Of a stretch of DNA of 20,723 nt, positions 15,364 through 20,723 are shown in pieces. Origin of the DNA: UMGS973 sp963609975 (GTDB lineage: Bacteria > Bacillota > Clostridia > Peptostreptococcales > Anaerovoracaceae); contig CAVDMD010000028.1 in assembly GCA_963609975.1 (NCBI GenBank), forward strand, positions 1-20,723, in the 5' to 3' direction. Numbering within the stretch: position 1 is the first letter of the stretch; every line of letters starts with the position of its first letter. The notes beneath the pieces were generated by a model. That model was not told the DNA's origin. It saw only the letters and a list, made by a program, of their open reading frames with translations, and searched no databases. Made by a program: the position numbers and the translations under genes.

Positions 15364-15412
15364 AATTATTCACCTCGCATAGTTATAATCTTCGATTTTC
15401 TTCTGTGTTTTC

Positions 15413-15441
15413 AGAATACTTCAAATTAATGTTCAAATCAA
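15413..15441 (-). promoter_or_regulatory. Possible promoter of the amidohydrolase 2 run
   Basis: On the minus strand TTGATT (15436-15441), a 17-nt spacer and TATTCT (15413-15418) each match four of six consensus bases. It lies downstream of a terminator and about 50 nt before the amidohydrolase 2 start. Confidence 0.45.
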
Positions 15442-15443
15442 TG
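15420..15443. repeat. Tandem 12-bp direct repeat across the promoter
   Basis: TTCAAATTAATG (15420-15431) is followed directly by TTCAAATCAATG (15432-15443), one mismatch. The pair covers the spacer and -35 of the promoter candidate. A period near one helical turn suits cooperative binding of a regulator. TCAAT/ATTGA half-sites at 15438-15455 add a partial inverted repeat. Confidence 0.45.
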
Positions 15444-15500
15444 ACATTTTATTGACGTTTTTTATCTTTTTAACACGAAAAAAGCATATTTGATTCAAGA

Positions 15501-15525
15501 GAAAAACTTCGGTTTCCCGAAGCTT
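15501..15525 (-). terminator. Terminator after the MFS carrier gene
   Basis: On the minus strand GCTTCGG, a GAAA tetraloop and CCGAAGT form a tight stem followed by TTTTTCTC. It separates the amidohydrolase 3-carrier unit from the amidohydrolase 2 unit. Confidence 0.8.
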
Positions 15526-15550
15526 TCCCCCTGCAAAATTCTAAATTATA

Positions 15551-16825
15551 TTACATATCCGTTTCCGGATTGTATTTTCTTTTCTTTGTGGTAGCTATTG
15601 CCCTTATTACTGCAACCAGTGCAAGTACAGCCGCCATTATCATCCAAGGCATCCTGTATGAACCGTAGTGTTCGTAAAGAGCGCCAAGGCCTGCAGCTCC
15701 TATGGCTCCTCCGATTGATATAAACATATTTACATAACCGATGAGCCTTGGCATATCCTTTTCACCGTACATATAGCTCATCAGAAGCGGTGATATTATA
15801 TTGATTGTAGGGACGCCCAGTATGTAGAATACACAGAACATCCAGATTCCTGACTCTGAAGTACCTATCAGGGATAATCCCAGCGCCGCTATTGCAAAAC
15901 TTGCTGCTGTTCCGACCGCTGCCACCGAGAGTCTGAATTTATCACATACAACACCTATTACAGGTCCGGTAAACAGCATTATGATTGAAAGTACTGATAT
16001 GATTCCCGTTGCCTGTTCGGTTGATAATCCGCTCAGCACCATAGTAGGAATACCATGCTGCATTATCGAGCTTGATGCAATTACCGCAAGTGTACAGGAT
16101 ATAAGCACCAGCCATGTAACAGGTTTTCTGATGGCGACCTTGAAGTCAACACCCTTTAATACTGACGACTGTATTGCCTGAAGCTCTGTTTCATCAAGAT
16201 CGCCGATTCTCCTGATGCCTTTCTTTTCGGGACTCCATGAAACAAGTGCTGCTGCTGCAACCACTGCTATTGCAATGCATATTGCCAGCATAATATATCC
16301 TGCTCTCCAGCCCATTGAAACAACAACTCTGCTCAGGATATTGAACTCAAGCAGATAAACAAGAGTCATACCTGTAAGAAATAGACTGATTGCTCTGCCT
16401 TTGGCTTTTTCGCCAAACCAGTTTGATACCAGAAGCTGACATGGCGTCATAGTCATTGCCGCAAAACAGAAACCCTGCGGTACTGCAAATACATAGAACA
16501 TCCATATGTTTTTTGCCATTGCAAAGCCTATGAATGATATTACGCCTATGATGCCTGCAATAATCATTATCTTTTTAATATGTTTTTCATTAAGAAACTT
16601 GGATATAACTGCCAAGGTGATGATTCCCGTAACGGACATCACCGTAATGTAAAGCGAATAGGCCGCAACAGAAAGCCCTAAATCCTCAGTAACAGGAAGC
16701 ATAAATACACCGGTTACCGATACAATTGCATTGTAAACAAGCCCTGTTATTACCGCTGCTGCTATTACAATCCACCAGCCGTAATAAAATCTGCCGTTTT
16801 CATCTTTGAATGAGAATGATTTCAT
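15551..16825 (-). CDS. MFS transporter
   Basis: A 424-aa membrane carrier with about 12 hydrophobic segments in two six-helix halves and a cytoplasmic middle loop (about 205-235). The N-terminus FYYGWWIVIAAAVITGLVYN resembles the monocarboxylate-like MFS_1 carriers of Bacillota (FYGWW opening), and NWFGEKAKGRAISLFLTG is the typical loop after the second helix pair. The second half carries GPVIGVVCDKF. Uptake of a small organic substrate is expected, with the substrate unknown. The ATG at 16825 follows AGGAGG at 7-nt spacing. It lies 39 nt after amidohydrolase 3 and ahead of a strong terminator, so the two genes form a bicistronic unit and the carrier probably serves that enzyme. It is a different carrier type from the OFA protein at 10380-11612. 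Confidence 0.9.
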   Translation of the reverse strand: MKSFSFKDENGRFYYGWWIVIAAAVITGLVYNAIVSVTGVFMLPVTEDLGLSVAAYSLYITVMSVTGIITLAVISKFLNEKHIKKIMIIAGIIGVISFIGFAMAKNIWMFYVFAVPQGFCFAAMTMTPCQLLVSNWFGEKAKGRAISLFLTGMTLVYLLEFNILSRVVVSMGWRAGYIMLAICIAIAVVAAAALVSWSPEKKGIRRIGDLDETELQAIQSSVLKGVDFKVAIRKPVTWLVLISCTLAVIASSSIMQHGIPTMVLSGLSTEQATGIISVLSIIMLFTGPVIGVVCDKFRLSVAAVGTAASFAIAALGLSLIGTSESGIWMFCVFYILGVPTINIISPLLMSYMYGEKDMPRLIGYVNMFISIGGAIGAAGLGALYEHYGSYRMPWMIMAAVLALVAVIRAIATTKKRKYNPETDM

Positions 16826-16832
16826 TGTGATA

Positions 16833-16864
16833 CCTCCTTAATAAATATATAGAATAATTGCAAT
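16833..16864 (-). repeat. Shared post-amidohydrolase leader, copy B
   Basis: On the minus strand it begins ATTGCAATTATTCTA directly after the amidohydrolase 3 stop codon and ends with the AGGAGG ribosome site of the MFS gene. It matches copy A at 13630-13661 in length, first block and ribosome site. Confidence 0.5.
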
Positions 16865-18604
16865 CTATCTTCTAAAGACTGTTTCGCCTTTGAAAACTGT
16901 TTCTTCCGATACTGTAAATTCGTATTCCAAAACATCACATTCTTCAAGGTTTTTTGATAAAACAACCATGTCCGCCGACTTGCCCACCTCGAAAGAGCCT
17001 GTTATGTCTTCAAGCCCGTGCTGGTATGCTCCCCATATGGTAAGCGCCGCTATACCCTCATTTAACGACATACATTCTCTTGTCGGATTGTTGCAGGGTC
17101 CCATCTTCCGGTCCTTGTATTTTTCATACATCGGATAGGATTTTCCGACAGCTCTTGTCATTGCCGTCTGCAGCTCCTGATACGGGTTTATCATTCCTCC
17201 TATAGGAAAATCCGTTCCAAAAGCAATTATTACGCCTTCATCAAGAAGTGATTTGAGCGGGAAGAAATACTGCGGTCTTATTTTACCGAATGACGACTGA
17301 TATCCGAACTCATATACTGTTTCAACCGCACCCCACATAGGCTGCATTGACGCTATGACTTCAAGCTCCGCAAACCTTTTTTTGTCTTCTTCTCTTATCA
17401 TCATCACATGAGCTATAACATTGCGGTTACCGTTTTTTCCTGTCTGTTCATTTATATATTCAAAACCGTCCAGCGTATGTTTTACTGCTCCGTCACCCAT
17501 TGCATGCACATGAATCTGATACCCTGCCTGCGCCACTTTGAGAAAAACGTTTTCCATTTCCTGTTTTGTCCATAAAGGCTGTGATACATAATCCTCAGAA
17601 AGTCCTGCCGCTTCAAGTACGGGTTTTTCATAAGGCTGCGTAAGATAAAAGTTCAGCCCGCCTCCGTCCATAAAAAACTTTGCAGCATTCACCTTATAGT
17701 CATCACCCACGTCATCACTGCCAAAGGCTGCACAGATTTTATCTATATCGCTGCCGTCACAGGAAGGTTTGATATATTCCTGACTTCTCACTCTCAATTT
17801 GAGTTTTTGCTCTCTGACAAGCTGTCTGTAGGCTTCTTTGGCGTTTGGTGTTGCAAGAGCATCAAATATCATTGTTATGCCAAACGGTGCAGCTATACTG
17901 CTTTGGAAGCTTAGAACTGCCTCTTTGTATTCTTCTACCGAATAATCTCCTCCCGGTATACCGTCAATGACAAGATTTATTGCATCAGCCTCCTGAAAAA
18001 AGCCTGTGGGATTACCCTCTTTATCTCTGATAATGACGCCTCCTCTGATATCCGGCGTATCTTTATCTATCCCTGCAATTTCAAGAGCTTTGCTGTTAAA
18101 CCAACCGTAATGCATACAGTAGGATCTTACTATGACGGGTCTGTCGCTGCATATTCTGTCAAGCTCCTCTTTTGTGGGATAAGTGCCTCCATCCTGTATA
18201 AACAGATACGCATTTATTCCCGCAATTCTTATAAGTTGCTTGTCTGGATTTGCTTTGACATATTCGCTGATTTTATCCAGATAGTAATTGAGATAATCTT
18301 CTCTTGTTTTGCCTTCCTCTGCCTCAAGACCGTAAAGATTGCAACTGCAGGTCTGATTGGCAAGCATAGACGGGTGCAGATGTGCATCTGACAGCCCCGG
18401 TATAACCATTTTACCATCGAGATCCGTCACTTTCGTATTATCTCCTGTGAAAGACGCAGCGCCTGTATTATCTCCTGTATATATAAATTTGCCGTCTTTT
18501 ATTGCAACCGCCTCATAGTGCTTTGGCGTACCTTCCATGTCTGTACAATAAAATCTGCCGTTCATATATATTCTGTCCGCTTCGGTTTTTATGGAATGTG
18601 CCAT
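16865..18604 (-). CDS. Amidohydrolase family 3 protein, YtcJ-like (copy 3)
   Basis: A 579-aa enzyme with full family architecture: sandwich strands at about 8-70 and 535-579 and a TIM barrel between. Metal-site candidates are His75 and His77 in DAHLHP, Lys309 in AAKFFMDGG, His367 in HVHAMGD, His399 in VIAHV and Asp465 in FGTDFPIGG. It is paralogous to copy 2 along its whole length, and the active-site motifs are closer to the family standard than in copy 1. Hydrolysis of amide-like C-N bonds in the cytoplasm is expected; the substrate is not readable. The ATG at 18604 follows GAGAGGT. It is the first gene of the block, with a good promoter at 18641-18669 and an MFS carrier 39 nt downstream. 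The LuxR regulator gene upstream reads toward it. Confidence 0.94.
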   Translation of the reverse strand: MAHSIKTEADRIYMNGRFYCTDMEGTPKHYEAVAIKDGKFIYTGDNTGAASFTGDNTKVTDLDGKMVIPGLSDAHLHPSMLANQTCSCNLYGLEAEEGKTREDYLNYYLDKISEYVKANPDKQLIRIAGINAYLFIQDGGTYPTKEELDRICSDRPVIVRSYCMHYGWFNSKALEIAGIDKDTPDIRGGVIIRDKEGNPTGFFQEADAINLVIDGIPGGDYSVEEYKEAVLSFQSSIAAPFGITMIFDALATPNAKEAYRQLVREQKLKLRVRSQEYIKPSCDGSDIDKICAAFGSDDVGDDYKVNAAKFFMDGGGLNFYLTQPYEKPVLEAAGLSEDYVSQPLWTKQEMENVFLKVAQAGYQIHVHAMGDGAVKHTLDGFEYINEQTGKNGNRNVIAHVMMIREEDKKRFAELEVIASMQPMWGAVETVYEFGYQSSFGKIRPQYFFPLKSLLDEGVIIAFGTDFPIGGMINPYQELQTAMTRAVGKSYPMYEKYKDRKMGPCNNPTRECMSLNEGIAALTIWGAYQHGLEDITGSFEVGKSADMVVLSKNLEECDVLEYEFTVSEETVFKGETVFRR

Positions 18605-18640
18605 CTGATTTACCTCTCGAATTATCTAAATCTTATGTAT

Positions 18641-18669
18641 ATTATAATAAGGCTTCTGAAAATTTTTAA
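18641..18669 (-). promoter_or_regulatory. Promoter of the amidohydrolase 3-carrier unit
   Basis: On the minus strand a perfect TATAAT (18641-18646) lies 17 nt from TTAAAA (18664-18669, four of six -35 bases). The start site would be near 18634, giving a leader of about 30 nt. The weak -35 fits a regulated promoter. Confidence 0.6.
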
Positions 18670-18751
18670 AACACACATTTTTATTATTTTTGTAATACTT
18701 TATATACTACTTTTGATTTATATATAATTCTTTTTCAGTATTAATGTCAAT

Positions 18752-18799
18752 AAAATACAGGTGGCATAATGCATGTCACATTATCACCGCCTGTGTTTT
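18752..18799 (-). terminator. Terminator of the GAF-LuxR regulator gene
   Basis: Arms at 18752-18771 and 18779-18799 pair over about 18 bp with a few wobble or bulged positions; the core is ACAGG.GG against CC.CCTGT and the loop is short. On the minus strand it is followed by TTTTATTG. It separates the regulator from the amidohydrolase block. Confidence 0.7.
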
Positions 18800-18810
18800 A
18801 TTGCTTCATA

Positions 18811-19575
18811 TTATTCTCTGTCATCCAAAGATGAAATAATCTTCAGAAGTTCAACTCTGCTGTTTATTTCAAGCTTGCTGAACACATTGCTTATATGTTT
18901 TTTCAAGGTGTTTTTTGAAATAGCAAGTCTGTCACTGATTTCATTGTCTGTAAGCCCTCTGCTCCACAATTCAACAATCTCTGTTTCTCTATCCGTAAGC
19001 CTGTATATAGTTTTCAGGCTGCTTTCATCAGGATTTATCCTATAAAAATTGTTTTCTTTATACAGCCTTATATTCAGATGAGCCTTAAGGATATTCAGTA
19101 TCTCAAGATCCTTGTCTGAAAAGTCATTTTTCTCCTCTGTCCTGTACAGATTTATTGATCCAAGTTCCCTGCCCTTGTATCCTATGCCGACAAGAATTGA
19201 ATATCTGATGCGCTTAGGCTTCCAGATAAGATTGTAGTACTCCGTATCCTCCAGCTTTTCTGTAAATATATACTCGCTTACCCTTATAGCCGGATGTTTT
19301 GGATCCATCATAAGCCCCCTCAGGGTCTTGAGAGGGTTTATTTGCTCCAACTGACTTGTATCTGTTTCAAGCTCCTCTTTTGATATGTTATACCCTATAG
19401 GATTTGTTACTCCGTCGTCTTTACAGAGAAAAAATGCACCATAATCAAATTTCACAATATATTGAAGCATATCAAACATTTCTTTTCTCATGCTGTCTAT
19501 ATCATCATTACCATGTATCTGAAGGAGTAATTCGTTTATAAATTTCCATTCGTTTTCTCTTATTTTTTCGATCAT
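18811..19575 (-). CDS. LuxR-family regulator with N-terminal GAF-like sensor domain
   Basis: A 254-aa soluble protein. Residues about 20-170 look like a GAF-type sensor fold (FDYGAFFLCKDDG, RYSILVGIGYKGRELGSINL, then FSDKDLEILNILKAHLNIRL, the usual closing helix). Residues about 190-248 are a LuxR HTH (YRLTDRETEIVELWSRGLTD, then NEISDRLAISKNTLKKHISN). It likely senses a small molecule and controls nearby genes; the amidohydrolase block directly downstream is the obvious candidate (inference). The ATG at 19575 is chosen because AAAGGT lies 7 nt upstream and the domain starts there. The frame runs 30 codons further to an ATG at 19665 without a ribosome site. A strong promoter at 19713-19741 gives a leader of about 130 nt. 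The GAF call rests on pattern only. Confidence 0.85.
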   Translation of the reverse strand: MIEKIRENEWKFINELLLQIHGNDDIDSMRKEMFDMLQYIVKFDYGAFFLCKDDGVTNPIGYNISKEELETDTSQLEQINPLKTLRGLMMDPKHPAIRVSEYIFTEKLEDTEYYNLIWKPKRIRYSILVGIGYKGRELGSINLYRTEEKNDFSDKDLEILNILKAHLNIRLYKENNFYRINPDESSLKTIYRLTDRETEIVELWSRGLTDNEISDRLAISKNTLKKHISNVFSKLEINSRVELLKIISSLDDRE

Positions 19576-19712
19576 TTCGTTTACCTTTACAGTTACTGCA
19601 AAATTTCTCCGCACAGTTATTAACAAAACTGCTGTCGAACCAAACCTCGGCACTTTTACCGGCATACTTATTTTTTCTGATATAGTTACTGCCTGCTTGT
19701 TATAATGAATAC

Positions 19713-19741
19713 ATAATATTCTATCAGATTTTTTTCGTCAA
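19713..19741 (-). promoter_or_regulatory. Sigma-70-type promoter of the GAF-LuxR gene
   Basis: On the minus strand TTGACG (19736-19741), a 17-nt spacer and TATTAT (19713-19718) each match five of six consensus bases. The start site would be near 19706, leaving about 130 nt before the chosen ATG. Confidence 0.65.
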
Positions 19742-19777
19742 GCAACAATTTCTCTTCAAAAAACCTTTTTTATATTT

Positions 19778-19896
19778 CCTGCCTGCTGTAAATATAATGC
19801 CATAATTAGCATACCAAAAAAGGTGCATAATAAAACACACCTTAATCACAATTTTTACTTATTACAGCTTTCTCATTCCATTATAAAAAGCGTGTT
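19778..19896. repeat. ~118-bp direct repeat, copy 1 (cut by the assembly gap)
   Basis: This segment runs from CCTGCCTGCTG to AAAAAGCGTGTT and matches 20344-20460 at about 90% by eye; the last 59 bases differ at one position. It contains AAGGTG/CACCTT arms (19820-19825 and 19838-19843) followed on the minus strand by TTTTTT, a small terminator. It also holds the left arm of the AAAAAGCGTG hairpin, whose right arm is lost in the N-run. Confidence 0.85.
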
Positions 19897-19906
19897 NNNN
19901 NNNNNN
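19897..19906. other. Assembly gap (10 Ns)
   Basis: Ten N bases interrupt the sequence inside what would be the loop of the repeat's hairpin. The true length of missing DNA is unknown, and what follows does not match the continuation of repeat copy 2. Confidence 0.97.
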
Positions 19907-19959
19907 CCTGCAGAGAATATAACAAGGACAAGTGCAATGTTAATGCGCCTGTCCTCCAT
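19907..19959 (-). CDS. Possible truncated small ORF entering the gap
   Basis: An ATG at 19959 on the minus strand opens a frame starting MEDRRINIALVLVIFSA that runs into the N-run. Its end is hydrophobic like a membrane segment. No good ribosome site precedes it, so it may not be a gene. The rest of 19576-20016 outside the promoter, repeat and gap shows no gene. Confidence 0.15.
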
Positions 19960-20016
19960 ATGGGCAGTTTTTTATACCTTGAACATAATATATGCAAGAT
20001 TTCAGTGTGTCATGCC

Positions 20017-20139
20017 CTACTCATCAAGCAGAGCTTTTATTCTTTCAGCAGCTTCATCCTTTGATTTGCTGTTTTCAATGATTGATATAATCATTTTTAC
20101 TGCAATCCTGAATTGTTCGTCAGTCATTCCCTGTTCCAT
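20017..20139 (-). CDS. Hypothetical 40-aa protein
   Basis: A 40-codon frame starts at ATG 20139 after GGAGG at about 8-nt spacing and ends with TAG. The product starts MEQGMTDEQFRIAVKMIISI and ends KALLDE; it is predicted mostly helical, amphipathic and slightly acidic, with no cysteine and no signal peptide. It lies 23 nt after a 29-codon membrane-peptide gene in the same direction, so the two likely form a micro-operon. I recognise no named family. The strong ribosome site and protein-like composition make it a likely real gene; its function is unknown. Confidence 0.6.
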   Translation of the reverse strand: MEQGMTDEQFRIAVKMIISIIENSKSKDEAAERIKALLDE

Positions 20140-20162
20140 TTTGTTTTCCTCCTGTGATTTTA

Positions 20163-20252
20163 TTAATTTTTTTCACTTACATTTCTTGTTATAACCATTA
20201 TCGACAGTAATACTGCTATACCTGATAAAGCAAGGAGTATCGTCTTCATCAT
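20163..20252 (-). CDS. Hypothetical 29-aa single-helix membrane peptide
   Basis: A 29-codon frame from ATG 20252 encodes a peptide starting MMKTILLALSGIAVLLSIMV and ending in a polar, charged tail (TRNVSEKN): one membrane helix of about 18 residues. GAGAGGAGG lies 9 nt before the chosen ATG; another in-frame ATG at 20261 is too close to that site, and 20249 is a further choice. It is followed 23 nt later by the 40-aa gene. Small hydrophobic peptides of this shape include type I toxins, but no antitoxin RNA is evident, so this is only a possibility. Confidence 0.5.
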   Translation of the reverse strand: MMKTILLALSGIAVLLSIMVITRNVSEKN

Positions 20253-20343
20253 CACCACCATCCTCCTCTCATATAATCTGTGCTCTGCAGCAGCAGAAAT
20301 CGTTCAAGGTCTGTGAATTTGCTTATGCCCGGGCAATGTTATC

Positions 20344-20460
20344 CCTGCCTGCTGTAAATATAATATCATAACAAATGTACCAAAAAAGGTGCGTAACAGA
20401 ACACCTTAATCACAATTTTTACTTATTACAGCTTTCTCATTCCACTATAAAAAGCGTGTT
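20344..20460. repeat. ~118-bp direct repeat, copy 2
   Basis: The intact partner of 19778-19896. It lies between the Rpn gene end and the two small genes, and read on the minus strand it carries two terminator-like hairpins in series. The 5' half is more diverged than the 3' half, which fits selection on, or recent conversion of, the terminator end. Confidence 0.85.
20382..20407 (-). terminator. Second terminator hairpin in repeat copy 2
   Basis: On the minus strand AAGGTG and CACCTT form a 6-bp stem with a 10-nt loop followed by TTTTTT counting stem and tail. The stem is kept in repeat copy 1 although the loop sequence differs. Confidence 0.55.
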
Positions 20461-20478
20461 TTCCCCTCCACGCTTTTT
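20449..20478. terminator. Bidirectional terminator downstream of the Rpn gene
   Basis: AAAAAGCGTG (20449-20458) and CACGCTTTTT (20469-20478) form a perfect 10-bp stem with a 10-nt loop, with A/T runs at both ends. It lies 52 nt after the Rpn gene stop. Confidence 0.85.
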
Positions 20479-20530
20479 ATACCTTATCACTTTTTGAAAA
20501 AAATATGCTGCATACTTCAAGCTAAAAAAC

Positions 20531-20723
20531 TTATCCTAAGGCCTCTATTTCTTCTATGCTCAAGCCTGTGTACTTTGAGATTTCTTCGGCAGGCTTGTTG
20601 TCAGCCTTCATGGATCTCGCTATTTCCTGGGCTTTGAGCTCAAGACCCTGTTCAAGACCCTGTTCAAGACCTTGTTCAAGCACTTGTTTTTTAGCCTGTT
20701 CCAGTCTGTTTTCGTATATCAGT
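20531..20723 (-). CDS. Rpn-family (PD-(D/E)XK) nuclease/putative transposase, C-terminal part
   Basis: A partial gene reading in from the right edge; 63 residues are visible before TAA at 20531-20533. They start with a charged helix (NRLEQAKKQV), then a repeated LEQG segment and the ending KPAEEISKYTGLSIEEIEAL. This coiled tail plus short ISKYTGLSIEEIE-type HTH is the usual C-terminus of the Rpn/PDDEXK nuclease-transposase family (RpnA-like proteins that promote recombination in E. coli). The nuclease domain lies outside the window, so catalytic residues cannot be checked. The gene is followed by a strong terminator and by one copy of a ~118-bp repeat. It suggests the right end of the window is a mobile or recombination-prone segment. 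Confidence 0.8.
   Translation of the reverse strand, partial: LIYENRLEQAKKQVLEQGLEQGLEQGLELKAQEIARSMKADNKPAEEISKYTGLSIEEIEALG
20639..20686 (-). repeat. Four tandem 12-bp units within the Rpn gene
   Basis: Four in-frame 12-bp units (CTCAAGACCCTG-like on the plus strand) encode L-E-Q-G-type repeats. The first three differ by one base each and the fourth is more diverged. In-frame units can be gained or lost by slippage without breaking the gene. Confidence 0.8.

Noticed and set aside
18690..18711. Imperfect inverted repeat upstream of the amidohydrolase 3 promoter (GTAATAC / ATACTAC)
   Set aside because: Only five of seven positions pair, in very A+T-rich DNA, and it does not match the 2960-2979 palindrome; too weak to call an operator.
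19823..20194. Plus-strand 123-codon frame running through the N-run
   Set aside because: It includes unknown residues from the gap, lies antisense to both small genes and has no ribosome site.
20163..20252. Calling the 29-aa peptide an AgrD-like signal peptide
   Set aside because: It has no cysteine for a thiolactone ring, and no processing protease gene is nearby.
20639..20686. Tandem repeats as a possible CRISPR array
   Set aside because: Units are 12 bp, directly adjacent with no spacers, and in frame within a coding region.

Overview
The window looks like a chromosomal accessory region of a low-to-mid GC anaerobic Bacillota, most likely a Clostridia relative. The grounds are A+T-rich intergenic DNA, strong AGGAGG-type ribosome binding sites, simple stem-plus-T terminators, a lipoprotein signal, and the mix of families present (OFA-type MFS, LuxR regulators with membrane or GAF-like input domains, Rpn-type nuclease). 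The species cannot be named from the sequence alone. No tRNA, rRNA, CRISPR array or intact insertion sequence is visible. A run of 10 Ns near 19.9 kb marks an assembly join.

Layout: (1) 1-1226, the 3' part of an AraC-type regulator with a long C-terminal domain, then a terminator. (2) 1264-3957, minus strand: a 7-TM LuxR-type regulator followed by a secreted lipoprotein carboxylesterase, with a perfect 20-bp palindrome between them. (3) 4251-7043, plus strand: a promoter, a stand-alone FIST-domain protein and an aldehyde dehydrogenase, ending in a terminator shared with the convergent IclR gene. (4) 7047-8583, minus strand: exodeoxyribonuclease III and an IclR regulator. (5) 8696-18604, minus strand: a large catabolic block with three family-3 amidohydrolases, two MFS carriers, one APC permease and a DUF3237 protein. 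(6) 18811-19575, a LuxR regulator with an N-terminal sensor domain, transcribed toward the block. (7) 19.8-20.7 kb, a small mobile-looking segment: two copies of a ~118-bp repeat carrying terminator hairpins, two very small genes, and the 3' end of an Rpn-family nuclease gene.

Taken together, regions 2-6 read as a catabolic locus for amide-, ester- or carbamate-like small molecules. A surface esterase would release substrate, three different carriers would import it, YtcJ-like metal-dependent amidohydrolases would cleave C-N bonds, and the aldehyde dehydrogenase would oxidise an aldehyde product. Four regulators of three families (two LuxR, IclR, AraC) sit in or beside it. The substrate is unknown. 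The amidohydrolase-plus-carrier unit appears to have been duplicated: two paralogous amidohydrolases are followed by the same short leader, and after one of them only a 9-codon ORF stands where the other has its MFS carrier.
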